DNA of 13,830 nt from an uncultured Desulfovibrio sp. (GCA_945871415.1 CAMBWG010000019.1:1-13830), one strand, 5' to 3'. Positions 6,837 to 13,647 are shown, counted from the stretch's first letter. Made by a program: numbers and translations. The notes: generated from the letters alone by a model not told the origin.

Positions 6837-8450
6837 TCAGGCTTCGCGCTGGCATTCCAGCTCGAGGTCTTTGGAACCGAAGACCTTGCGTATATTTTTC
6901 AGGCTGTGCCGCAGCTGCTCCATTTCGATAGGGCAGTCGTCGGCGGCGCTGACGCGCAGCAGCAGTTTATCTTCCCGCTGGAGAAAGCGGGCTGTGCGGA
7001 TAATCTGACGATGGCTCTTGTCCATGCGTTCCGCCAGCAGCAGAAAGAGAGAAAGGGGGCGGACCTCGGCGCGCATATCTTCGTCGAGCTCGGTATACAC
7101 GGGCGTCTTTTTGGTCGGGCGCTTGCGGTGAAAATACGCCAGCGCCGCCAGCAGTTCCACCTCGCGTGCCGTGAAGCCCAGCAATTCCGTATTGCGGATC
7201 AGGTAGTGGCTGTGGGCATTGTGGCGGGAGAAGGAAATGAAGATGCCGATATCGTGCAGCAGCCCGGCATAGTGCAGTATTTCCCGCAGATTGGGAGACA
7301 GATCGTGCAGTCCAAGACTGCGGGAACTGTCGAAGAGATCCAGCGCCAGACGGGCAACATGGCGGGAATGCTGTTCTTCGTAACCGCATTTGCGGGCCAG
7401 ATGGAGCACGCTTTCTTTGCGCACAGGGTGGAAGCTGCCTTCCTTGTGCGGCTGGCGTCGGGTGATATAGTCCACCAGCAGGCCGTTTTGCAGGTTGCGG
7501 TTGCTGATGCGTACGCTGTCGAATCCCTGATCCTCCATAATGGTCTGGAGGATGGCGGCTCCGGCAATGATGACGTCGGCGCGATTGGCGTTGATGCCGG
7601 GCAGGGTCTTGCGTTCCTTGAGCGTGCGGGCGCAAAGTTCCCGAACCACGCGACACAGGCCCGCATAGCTCAGGAGGTCGCGTCGCTCGACCGGCTTCCG
7701 CCCCTGGGCCTGCGCGTCGGCTTCGTCCAGCGCGGCGGAGATTTCAGCAAGGTTCTGGGCCGTGCCGGAGCTGCCTACGGCTTCCGTGAGGCTGAAGTCG
7801 GCAATGCGCTGGAATGAATGCAGGGCGCTGTTGCGGATGTAGTTCTGCAGGGCCGTATAGCGCCTGGCGGGAACAGGCTTTTCCCCGTCGTCGAAGAACA
7901 GATTCGACAAACGCACGCAGCCCAGTTTCATGGAGTCCAGATTGCGGCATTCGTCGGAGCTGCCCACAATGAGCTCCGTGCTGCCGCCGCCGATGTCGAT
8001 GAACAGGCGCAGTGCGTCCGTATGCTCCAGTCCGCTGGAAACGCCGAGATAGATCAGGCGCGCTTCTTCCTGTCCGGAAATGGCCGTGAAGGTGATACCG
8101 GTCTTTTCCCTGACGCGGGCAAGAAAGTCTTCGCCGTTGGCGGCGTCGCGCACGGCGGCGGTGGCCACGGCAATGGTTTCGGAAACGCCGTAGACCTCGC
8201 ACATGGACGCCATGCCCCGCAGCACGGCAATGGTGCGCGCCATGCTTTCTTCACGGAGACGACCGTGCTGAAAGGCCCCTTCGCCCAGACGAACCATCTG
8301 CTTTACCTGATTGAGTACGGCATAGGAGCCGTCAGGCTGCACATGGGCCAGCATGAGACGCAGGGAGTTGCTGCCCAGGTCCATGATGGCGATGGTTTTT
8401 TCCTCCAGCACGGCGCGAGGATCGACGGTTATGCTTCCCGGCATGTGCAT
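6837..8450 (-). CDS. ppx: Exopolyphosphatase / pppGpp phosphatase with C-terminal HD domain (Ppx/GppA)
   Basis: Releases phosphate from the ends of polyphosphate, and in some members hydrolyses pppGpp. The 537-residue protein has the two-part architecture of long Ppx proteins. The ASKHA-fold phosphatase occupies about residues 18-330, with phosphate-1 loop AIMDLGSNSLRLML (21-34), ATAAVRDA (96-103), SGQEEARL (125-132) and phosphate-2 loop FIDIGGGSTEL (150-160). An HD-type helical domain follows from about 345 to 490, with HSRHVARLA (361-369), LLHDIG (397-402) and a possible final metal ligand in AERMDKS (473-479), so the metal ligands look intact. Two starts are close together (8450 and 8444); AAAGGA is well placed for the first. 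The start overlaps the end of the upstream HD gene by 22 bases, implying translational coupling. It is the last gene of the ppk1-HD-ppx operon, which groups the making and breaking of polyphosphate. Confidence 0.93.
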   Translation of the reverse strand: MHMPGSITVDPRAVLEEKTIAIMDLGSNSLRLMLAHVQPDGSYAVLNQVKQMVRLGEGAFQHGRLREESMARTIAVLRGMASMCEVYGVSETIAVATAAVRDAANGEDFLARVREKTGITFTAISGQEEARLIYLGVSSGLEHTDALRLFIDIGGGSTELIVGSSDECRNLDSMKLGCVRLSNLFFDDGEKPVPARRYTALQNYIRNSALHSFQRIADFSLTEAVGSSGTAQNLAEISAALDEADAQAQGRKPVERRDLLSYAGLCRVVRELCARTLKERKTLPGINANRADVIIAGAAILQTIMEDQGFDSVRISNRNLQNGLLVDYITRRQPHKEGSFHPVRKESVLHLARKCGYEEQHSRHVARLALDLFDSSRSLGLHDLSPNLREILHYAGLLHDIGIFISFSRHNAHSHYLIRNTELLGFTAREVELLAALAYFHRKRPTKKTPVYTELDEDMRAEVRPLSLFLLLAERMDKSHRQIIRTARFLQREDKLLLRVSAADDCPIEMEQLRHSLKNIRKVFGSKDLELECQREA

Positions 8451-9205
8451 TCCAGCGTCCTTTCTGTCAGGTGTTCCAGAAGATCGCCCTTTTTGGCGGC
8501 CCGGGCACGTTCCGGACCGCATTCGCCGCAGGAGCGCAACTGCAGCCGGATGGCACTGTCCGTCACTTCGGCGGAAACATCCTGAATATTGCCCAGATGG
8601 CGATAGTCCAGACCGTCCGCAATACGCAGCAGGGCCGCCGCCTTGCAGATGGCGTCGCGCTTCTTGCCGGAGAGATCCGCAAAGCGCCTGTGCTTCTGGG
8701 AGGGCCACGCCTTGCGGTGATAGCGGGCCAGAAGCGCCACCAGCGGCCGATCCTTGTCCGCAATGCCCAGCGTTGTGTCCGTCTCAATGCGTCGCATGCT
8801 GATCTTGTGGTGCTTTCTGCGCCCCTCGGCAAAGCCTATGTCATGCAGGAGCGCCGCCAGATGCAGGCGACGACGCCATTTCTTGCCGAGTCCGTGCAGC
8901 TCCGCCAGCTCATCGAACAGACGATCCGCCAGAAAGGCCACATGACGACCATGTTCCAGCGAGGCGTCCTGCTCGGGGCCGGAAGCCGACGCTGCCGTTT
9001 CGGCTGCGGCGGTCTGCTCCATCTTTTTGTCATTTTTACCCATGTCCGCGGGAGCGGCTTCTTCCGTCCGGGGAGCCTGGGGGGGCTCCGGTTTTTCCGG
9101 TTCTTTCGGTGCGGGAGCTTCGGCAGCCTGCGCCGAAGCCGCGGCTACTGCCGGGGTACCGTCGGGAGATACGGTTTTCTTCCTTCTTCTATTGCTTGTG
9201 ACCAT
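8429..9205 (-). CDS. Stand-alone HD-domain protein, paralogue of the Ppx C-terminal domain
   Basis: A 258-residue protein probably acting with polyphosphate or nucleotide substrates. Residues 1-80 are a low-complexity Ala/Pro/Glu/Lys stretch. From about 84 it carries an HD domain: EHGRHVAFLADRLFDEL (84-100), LLHDIGF (119-125), HHK (132-134), ARYHRKAWPS (160-169) and LLRIADGLDYRH (192-203). These segments line up in order with residues 361-490 of the adjacent Ppx (HSRHVARLALDLFD, LLHDIGI, AYFHRKRP, LLLAERMDKSHR), so I infer duplication of that domain or a split ancestor. The metal ligands His, His-Asp and Asp appear conserved, so it may be an active phosphohydrolase. The ATG at 9205 has AAAGGA 10 bases upstream; an internal ATG at codon 55 would remove most of the low-complexity region. 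It overlaps the ppx start by 22 bases and follows ppk1. Confidence 0.88.
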   Translation of the reverse strand: MVTSNRRRKKTVSPDGTPAVAAASAQAAEAPAPKEPEKPEPPQAPRTEEAAPADMGKNDKKMEQTAAAETAASASGPEQDASLEHGRHVAFLADRLFDELAELHGLGKKWRRRLHLAALLHDIGFAEGRRKHHKISMRRIETDTTLGIADKDRPLVALLARYHRKAWPSQKHRRFADLSGKKRDAICKAAALLRIADGLDYRHLGNIQDVSAEVTDSAIRLQLRSCGECGPERARAAKKGDLLEHLTERTLECTCREA

Positions 9206-9232
9206 AGCACTATTATCCTTTAATCCTTAATG

Positions 9233-9377
9233 AGAGCATTTTCAGTTTGAAGCGCTGTGCATTTCAAATCATACGGCCTGTCGTTTCGTGGAAAAAACGC
9301 GGTTTTCCCGCTCACTTCTGGCCGGACGGCGCTGTGTCGTCGTCTGCGTTTTCCCTTTTTCAAAGCTGAAACGCTCT
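9233..9377 (+). repeat. Dispersed hairpin repeat, full copy 2 (between ppk1 and the HD gene)
   Basis: A full copy of 145 bp, again AGAGC to GCTCT, aligning end to end with the copy at 6605-6751 with scattered substitutions. All four hairpin regions persist. The third is GACGGC with GTCGTC, where a G-C pair of copy 1 is replaced by an A-T pair and one G-C becomes G-T. The first retains TTTGAA with TTCAAA. It lies inside the polyphosphate operon, so it would be transcribed between ppk1 and the HD gene unless it or the hairpin near 9438-9461 stops transcription. Confidence 0.9.
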
Positions 9378-9429
9378 GATGCAGCTACCTGTCTTCGCGC
9401 CGGCCTGGAGGAGTTTCCCTTTCCCCAAA

Positions 9430-9461
9430 AAAAAGCTGCGAAGATCCTAGACAGGCAGCCC
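9430..9461 (-). terminator. Possible weak terminator overlapping the ppk1 stop
   Basis: Reading the minus strand, GCTGC (9457-9461) and GCAGC can pair across the ppk1 stop codon, and the second arm is followed directly by a run of eight T. The stem is only 5 bp with a 15-base loop, so termination would be partial at best. If it works, it would reduce expression of the HD and ppx genes relative to ppk1. Confidence 0.35.
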
Positions 9462-11585
9462 CCGCATCATGACGGCCTGAGCGTTGACGGCTTCCTCGCC
9501 CCTGGCCGGGACAAGGCGTTCATAGATGGCGTCGCTGCGCAGCCGCCATGCCTGCACGTTGTCCCGCAGATGGCATTCGAGAACGCGGAAGAGCGTCGCG
9601 CGCAGCTGCGGGTCCGTAATCGGGGCCAGAACCTCGATGCGGCGGTCAAGATTGCGGGGCATGAGATCGGCGCTGCCCATGTAGAGGATGCCTTCTCCGC
9701 CCGCATTAAACCAGTAGATGCGGGAATGTTCAAGAAAGCGCCCCACAATGCTGGTTACTTCTATATTGTCGCTGATGCCGGGCAGACCGGGACGCAGACA
9801 GCAGATGCCGCGCACCTGCAGGCGGATACGCACGCCCGCCATGGACGCCCGGTACAGGGCCCGGATGATGACGGGATCAACCAGCTGATTGCACTTGAAG
9901 ATGATGGCCCCGTCGCCGTAGCGGCGCTGGCGTTCCTCTTCCCGTTGTATCAGCTCCACAAGGGGATTGCGCATGACCAGCGGGGAAACGAGCAGGCTGC
10001 GATAGGTGTCGCGGCAGGCGTAGCCCGTCATGACATTGAACAGATCCGTCACGTCGGCGCAGATATCGGGATTGGCGGTCAGCAGCCCGAGATCCGTGTA
10101 TATCTTGGCGGTGGAGGCGTTATAGTTGCCGGTGCCGATATGAACGTAGCGCCGGACAAGATCGCGCTCCCGGCGCACCACAAGGCAGAGCTTGGCGTGA
10201 ATCTTCATGCCCACAAGGCCGTAAACGACGTTGACGCCTTCCTTTTCCAGCTCTTCGGCCCAGGTGATGTTACGTTCCTCGTCAAAGCGGGCTTTGAGTT
10301 CCACCACGGCCACAACCTGCTTGCCGCGCCGGCGGGCCTCGATCAGCGCCTTGACGATGGGTGAATCATTGCCCACCCGGTACAGCGTCTGCTTGATGGC
10401 GATAACGTCCGGGTCTTCGGCGGCGCGGCGGATGAAATCCAGAACGGAAATGAAGTTGTCGTAGGGATGGAACAGCAGAATGTCCTGCGAGCGGATGGCC
10501 GCAAAAAAGTTGCCGTCGTTCAGGGCGGGATGCGTGCGCGCATGGAAGGGCGTTTCCTTGAGCTGCGGCTTGTCCACATTGTACAGGGTCATGAATTCAG
10601 GGAAGGCCATGGGGCCCTTGACCCGGTAGATCTGGAAGGGCTGCAATCCCAGACGGGAAGAGAGAAATGCGATCAGACTCTTGGGGGCGCGATGTGCAAT
10701 CTCCAGCCGTACCACGTCGCCGAAGCGGCGCTGATCCACGAAGTCCTTGACGGCTTCCAGCAGGTCGTCGGCCTCGTCTTCTTCAATTTCCAGATTGGTG
10801 TTGCGCGTAATGCGGAACAGCGCCGCGTTTTCAACTTTGTGCCCGGGAAAGAGCATGGGCAGATACTGGGCCACAAGATCTTCGAGCGGCAGAATGTCGT
10901 CGCCGCGCACATTGGGGTCAAAACCCAGCGAGGCGTAGGTCTTGGCTTCCTTGTTGCGCGGAATGAAGATGAAGCGGGAAAGATTGCTGGGGACCTTGAG
11001 GCGTACAAAACGGGTAACGCCGTCCCGGCAGTACAGTTGAATGATGAAGTTGAGGCAGGTCGTGGAGATCATGGGGAAAGGATGCCCCGGATCGATGGCC
11101 TGCGGCGTCAGGATGGGATAGACTTCGTTTTTGAAGTAGCCGTCGAGAAAACGGCGCTGCTTTTCCGAAAGTTCGTCATAGTCCACAATGCGCACGCTGC
11201 GTTCCGCCAGCTGGGCGCGCAGGGTCTTGTTCCAGTGGGACTGCGCCCGGGCGGTATGCAGCAGCACGCGGCGGCGGATTTCCGCCAGCTGACGGGCGGG
11301 CGTCATGCGATCCGGCGAGGTGTTGCCTGCGCCGTTGCGATACTGGCGCAGAATGTTCGCCACGCGCACCATGAAGAATTCGTCGAGATTATTATAGAAA
11401 ATAGCCAGAAATTTCAGCTGCTCCAGAAGGGGAAGGCCCGGCTTGAGCGCCTCCTCCAGTACCTTGAGATTGAAGTCCAGCCAGCTGATTTCCCTGTTGA
11501 GGTAGAGGTTGGGGCAGGAAAGATCCTGCATCTCTTCCAGCGAACAGGGCTGTTCGGGGTAGTGAAGATTGGTTTTGGTCGGCAT
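9447..11585 (-). CDS. ppk1: Polyphosphate kinase 1 (PPK1)
   Basis: Reversibly transfers the terminal phosphate of ATP to inorganic polyphosphate, often at the membrane. The 712-residue length is normal. Residues 27-105 form the N-terminal domain (NLYLNREISWLDFN at 26-39, LKFLAIFYNNLDEFFMVRV at 57-75). A head domain follows to about 320, then two phospholipase-D-like catalytic domains. The autophosphorylated histidine is H463 in VGMKIHAKLCLV, and the second conserved histidine is H620 in EHSRIYWF. GTGNYN (484-489) and DLMPRNLDRRIEVL (640-653) are typical. The ATG at 11585 has AGAGGGAA just upstream. It is the first gene of the minus-strand operon ppk1, HD protein, ppx. A PhoB-box-like repeat and a good -10 hexamer lie directly upstream, suggesting induction by phosphate limitation. 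The C-terminal tail ends MMRGLPV and overlaps a weak hairpin. Confidence 0.97.
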   Translation of the reverse strand: MPTKTNLHYPEQPCSLEEMQDLSCPNLYLNREISWLDFNLKVLEEALKPGLPLLEQLKFLAIFYNNLDEFFMVRVANILRQYRNGAGNTSPDRMTPARQLAEIRRRVLLHTARAQSHWNKTLRAQLAERSVRIVDYDELSEKQRRFLDGYFKNEVYPILTPQAIDPGHPFPMISTTCLNFIIQLYCRDGVTRFVRLKVPSNLSRFIFIPRNKEAKTYASLGFDPNVRGDDILPLEDLVAQYLPMLFPGHKVENAALFRITRNTNLEIEEDEADDLLEAVKDFVDQRRFGDVVRLEIAHRAPKSLIAFLSSRLGLQPFQIYRVKGPMAFPEFMTLYNVDKPQLKETPFHARTHPALNDGNFFAAIRSQDILLFHPYDNFISVLDFIRRAAEDPDVIAIKQTLYRVGNDSPIVKALIEARRRGKQVVAVVELKARFDEERNITWAEELEKEGVNVVYGLVGMKIHAKLCLVVRRERDLVRRYVHIGTGNYNASTAKIYTDLGLLTANPDICADVTDLFNVMTGYACRDTYRSLLVSPLVMRNPLVELIQREEERQRRYGDGAIIFKCNQLVDPVIIRALYRASMAGVRIRLQVRGICCLRPGLPGISDNIEVTSIVGRFLEHSRIYWFNAGGEGILYMGSADLMPRNLDRRIEVLAPITDPQLRATLFRVLECHLRDNVQAWRLRSDAIYERLVPARGEEAVNAQAVMMRGLPV

Positions 11586-11605
11586 GAGGTTCCCTCTTGC
11601 GAAGA

Positions 11606-11639
11606 ATCATAGGAGGGCAATATGACGATGCTGTGACGA
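11606..11639 (-). promoter_or_regulatory. PhoB-box-like repeat and -10 hexamer upstream of ppk1
   Basis: Read on the minus strand, two 7-base units, TCGTCAC and TCGTCAT, are separated by 4 bases (AGCA), giving the 11-base period of a Pho box; each matches five of seven positions of the CTGTCAT-type half-site. Ten bases after the second unit is TATGAT (11606-11611), five of six against TATAAT. This is the geometry known for the E. coli pstS promoter. The predicted start near 11599 leaves a leader of about 14 bases holding the ribosome binding site. The half-site matches are imperfect. Confidence 0.5.
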
Positions 11640-11645
11640 ACCGTC

Positions 11646-11668
11646 GCAGCGGCAGGCGGAGCCGCTGC
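11646..11668. other. Perfect 8-bp hairpin in the ppk1 / HD divergent region
   Basis: GCAGCGGC (11646-11653) pairs with GCCGCTGC (11661-11668) around a 7-base loop. On the plus strand GTTTCCGCGTTTTTC follows, which is terminator-like, but no gene ends here on that strand. It lies 7 bases beyond the Pho-like repeat, between the divergent ppk1 and HD genes, so a regulatory or leader role is possible. A second GC stem (CCCCGC with GCGGGG, near 11723-11745) and the palindrome AATTGCAATT lie closer to the HD gene. Confidence 0.4.
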
Positions 11669-11765
11669 GTTTCCGCGTTTTTCTGTAGTGCCATCTTGGC
11701 GCATGGACAGCCAAATTGCAATTCCCCGCCTTGCCTTGCGCGGGGCTCGGTGGCATAGTGCCGCT

Positions 11766-12464
11766 ATGCGCGCCATACTGACATCCCATCCCGTTTCGAC
11801 GGAATACGTTTGTGGCCGGCATCCGCTGGATGCCCTTCCCGAGGCGTCGCTTGCCGGGCATGCCGCGCTTGCGGCGCAGCCGGGCGCTGCCGTCATCCCC
11901 GATGACGAGGCCTGCTTCGCTCTCTGGGACAAGTACGAAATGCTCGATAATGTTCGGGCGCATTCCCTGCTGGTGGCGCATATTGCCACGGAGCTGGCGC
12001 GACGCGCCGCGGCGGCGGGCAGGCCCGTGCATGTGGGCGCGGTGCGCGCCTCTGCCCTGCTCCATGATCTGGCCAAGACCTACTGCATCCGGCATGGAGG
12101 CAGTCACGCCGTACTGGGCGCGGGCTGGGTCATGGCCGAAACGCACAATCCTCTGATTGCCCAGGGGGTGCTGCTGCATGTGCACTGGCCGTGGGCCGTG
12201 CCCGTGCATGAGCCGGATCGCCTGTGCAGCCTGCCCTTTTTTGTTATTTATGCCGACAAGCGCTCCATGCATGATCGCTGCGTCCCTCTGGAGGAACGCT
12301 TTCATGATCTGCTGGAGCGGTACGGCAGGACGGAAAAGGCGCGCTCCGGCATAACTGATTCCTACCGGCAGGCCAATCTTATTGAAAGCGCGCTGGAAGC
12401 GCAGCTGGGGTGCCATCTTCATGAAGATACTTTTGATAGCGGGCGGCTGGTCCACGGAGCGTGA
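11766..12464 (+). CDS. HD-domain metal-dependent phosphohydrolase
   Basis: A 232-residue protein with an HD-superfamily domain. Metal-binding candidates are H66 (NVRAHSLLVAHIATELA, 62-78), the H100-D101 pair in ALLHDLAKTY (97-106), H114 (GGSHAVLG) and D164 in YADKRSMHD (162-170). The YADK segment and the arrangement resemble the YqeK/HDIG group of nucleotide phosphohydrolases, but the substrate cannot be read from sequence. Residues 1-50 are outside the domain. I prefer the ATG at 11766; an upstream GTG at 11688 or ATG at 11703 are possible and ribosome binding sites are weak for all. The 3' end overlaps the start of ddl by 44 bases, so translation of the two is likely coupled, although a direct link to cell-wall synthesis is only inferred. 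This protein is not an obvious close relative of the Ppx-type HD domains nearby. Confidence 0.88.
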   Translation: MRAILTSHPVSTEYVCGRHPLDALPEASLAGHAALAAQPGAAVIPDDEACFALWDKYEMLDNVRAHSLLVAHIATELARRAAAAGRPVHVGAVRASALLHDLAKTYCIRHGGSHAVLGAGWVMAETHNPLIAQGVLLHVHWPWAVPVHEPDRLCSLPFFVIYADKRSMHDRCVPLEERFHDLLERYGRTEKARSGITDSYRQANLIESALEAQLGCHLHEDTFDSGRLVHGA

Positions 12465-13338
12465 CGTTTCTCTTGCCGGGGCGCGCGGCATGGAAAGCGC
12501 TCTGCGTGAGCGCGGCCATGACGTGACTTTTTTCGATTTGCGCGACAATTTTGACCGGCTGCTGGAAACGGCGCGTACGCATGATTTCTGCCTGATTAAT
12601 CTGCACGGCGCTCCCGGAGAGGACGGTCTTGTGCAGGCCATGCTCGAACAGGCGGGGTGTCCCTATCAGGGATCGGGCCCGGCGGGTTCCTTTCTTGCGC
12701 TCAACAAGGCCGCGGCAAAGCAGATTTTCCGCATGGCCGGTCTGCCTACGGCCGACTGGGAATTTCTGCCCGTGCCGCCGCCGGCCGACTGGGAGCCGCG
12801 CCTGCCCTGGCCCCTCTTTGTCAAGAGCAATACGGGGGGATCGTCCCTGCGCCTCGGCCGTGCCGCGAACCGGCAGGAACTGGATGCGCTGCTGGCGGAG
12901 ATCTTTGCGGCGGGCGACAGCGCTCTGCTGGAACCGCAGCTTGAAGGGCGCGAGGTGACCTGCGGGGTTCTGGGGGATCGGTCTCTGCCGCCCATTCTCA
13001 TTGAGCCCGCTGCCGGTGACTTTTTTGATTACACCAGTAAGTACGCCAAGGGCGGCGCACGGGAAATCTGCCCCGCGCCGCTGCCGCAGGAGGTTCTGGA
13101 CGAGGCCGGGCGGCTGGCGCTTGCCGCGCACAGAGCGCTGGGCCTTGCGGGGTACAGCCGTACGGATTTTATCCTGTCGCCGGAGGGGCGTCTGACCCTG
13201 CTGGAGGTGAACACCCTGCCCGGGATGACGCCTACCAGTCTGGTGCCGCAGGAAGCCGCCGTTATCGGTCTGGACTTCGGCGCGCTGCTGGAGCGTCTGA
13301 TCACGCTGGGACTGGAACGACACGGCGCGCGGCGCTGA
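12421..13338 (+). CDS. ddl: D-alanine--D-alanine ligase (Ddl)
   Basis: Joins two D-alanines using ATP, supplying the dipeptide for peptidoglycan precursors in the cytoplasm. The 305-residue length matches DdlB-type enzymes. The ATP-grasp architecture is visible: GGWSTERDVSLAGARG (8-23, with the conserved Glu after Thr), NLHGAPGEDGLVQ (60-72), YQGSGPAGSFLALNK (82-96), VKSNTGGSSLRLG (134-146), FDYTSKYAKGG (202-212, with the family Tyr-Lys-Tyr region), SRTDFIL (246-252) and LEVNTLPGMTPTSLVP (261-276). The loop at 134-146 is slightly unusual: family members commonly have VKP...GSSxGV, here SNTGGSSLRLG. The ATG at 12421 gives the canonical N-terminus; GGGG lies about 12 bases upstream, inside the overlapping HD gene. 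No mur genes are adjacent, unlike the usual division cluster. It ends at a palindrome and a terminator-like structure. Confidence 0.95.
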   Translation: MKILLIAGGWSTERDVSLAGARGMESALRERGHDVTFFDLRDNFDRLLETARTHDFCLINLHGAPGEDGLVQAMLEQAGCPYQGSGPAGSFLALNKAAAKQIFRMAGLPTADWEFLPVPPPADWEPRLPWPLFVKSNTGGSSLRLGRAANRQELDALLAEIFAAGDSALLEPQLEGREVTCGVLGDRSLPPILIEPAAGDFFDYTSKYAKGGAREICPAPLPQEVLDEAGRLALAAHRALGLAGYSRTDFILSPEGRLTLLEVNTLPGMTPTSLVPQEAAVIGLDFGALLERLITLGLERHGARR

Positions 13339-13384
13339 TGCCGGGCATCAGCCGTACAGATCAGCCCTCTGTGTTTTTTCTTTT
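13336..13384 (+). terminator. Terminator candidate after ddl
   Basis: The ddl stop codon begins a 15-base palindrome (TGATGCC, G, GGCATCA; 13336-13350). A short stem ACAGA (13356-13360) with TCTGT (13368-13372) follows, then G, six T, C and four T. The T tract is good and the stem short. Confidence 0.55.
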
Positions 13385-13394
13385 ACGGATATGT

Positions 13395-13427
13395 GCGACC
13401 GGAAGCGCCCTGTGCGCTCCCGGTCGC
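13395..13427. other. Strong hairpin between ddl and the half repeat
   Basis: An outer 8-bp perfect stem (GCGACCGG with CCGGTCGC), a 2-by-2 internal loop, an inner 4-bp GCGC stem and a 5-base loop. It is followed by TGCCGTTT and then the repeat edge. The T tract is too short for a confident terminator, but it lies at a gene end and may protect or terminate the ddl mRNA. Confidence 0.55.
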
Positions 13428-13435
13428 TGCCGTTT

Positions 13436-13496
13436 AGAGCGTTTCAACTTTGGAAAAGGTGAAACGCGAGGCGGCGGCACAGCGCCGCCCGGCCAG
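13436..13496 (-). repeat. Dispersed hairpin repeat, half copy (after ddl)
   Basis: About 61 bp of the family in inverted orientation relative to the other copies. It starts AGAGCGTTTCAAC, carries the stem GCGTTTCA with TGAAACGC (with further CTTT/AAAG pairing inside) and the stem GGCGGC with GCCGCC, and stops matching after CCCGGCC. It corresponds to the same half as the copy at 1119-1181. Relative to the gene it follows, its orientation is the same as the copies after hisG, hisI and ppk1. Confidence 0.88.
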
Positions 13497-13522
13497 CTGA
13501 AAAGGCTCCGGGAGGGGCTTCC

Positions 13523-13551
13523 TTGACCGTGGGGCGGGAGTGCCCTACTAT
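13523..13551 (+). promoter_or_regulatory. Promoter candidate for the right-edge gene
   Basis: TTGACC (13523-13528, five of six against TTGACA), a 17-base spacer, then TACTAT (13546-13551, four of six against TATAAT), followed by AAAAGAG. Transcription from about 13558 would give a leader of about 175 bases. The preceding CCTTGACC and the CCC just before the -10 also faintly recall a heat-shock sigma-32 promoter, which would suit an HflK gene, but the match is partial. Confidence 0.5.
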
Positions 13552-13615
13552 AAAAGAGATTATGTCGAGAACGGAATGCCGCGCATGACACGGCGTCCGT
13601 TTCGCAGGAGTTCCG

Positions 13616-13647
13616 CCGGGGCAGACTGCGCCGCAGTCGTTCCCCGG
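13616..13647 (+). other. Stem-loop in the leader of the right-edge gene
   Basis: An outer CCGGGG/CCCCGG stem and an inner perfect 6-bp stem GACTGC/GCAGTC with loop GCC, separated by a small internal loop. There is no T tract after it, and it lies about 88 bases before the ATG. The decamer GTCGTTCCCC occurs here at 13636 and again at 13656. Confidence 0.45.

Noticed and set aside
6816..8585. Two long plus-strand frames antisense to ppx
   Set aside because: Ppx motifs on the minus strand explain the region; these frames reflect third-position GC bias.
10467..11612. Long plus-strand frame antisense to ppk1
   Set aside because: The minus-strand frame encodes an unmistakable full-length PPK1; the antisense frame has no domain signal.
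12379..13323. Long minus-strand frame antisense to ddl
   Set aside because: The plus strand carries all Ddl motifs; the antisense translation is Arg/Gln-rich and featureless.
1119..13496. Repeats considered as a CRISPR array or an insertion sequence
   Set aside because: The copies are kilobases apart with genes between, so they are not an array, and no transposase frame lies in or near any copy.
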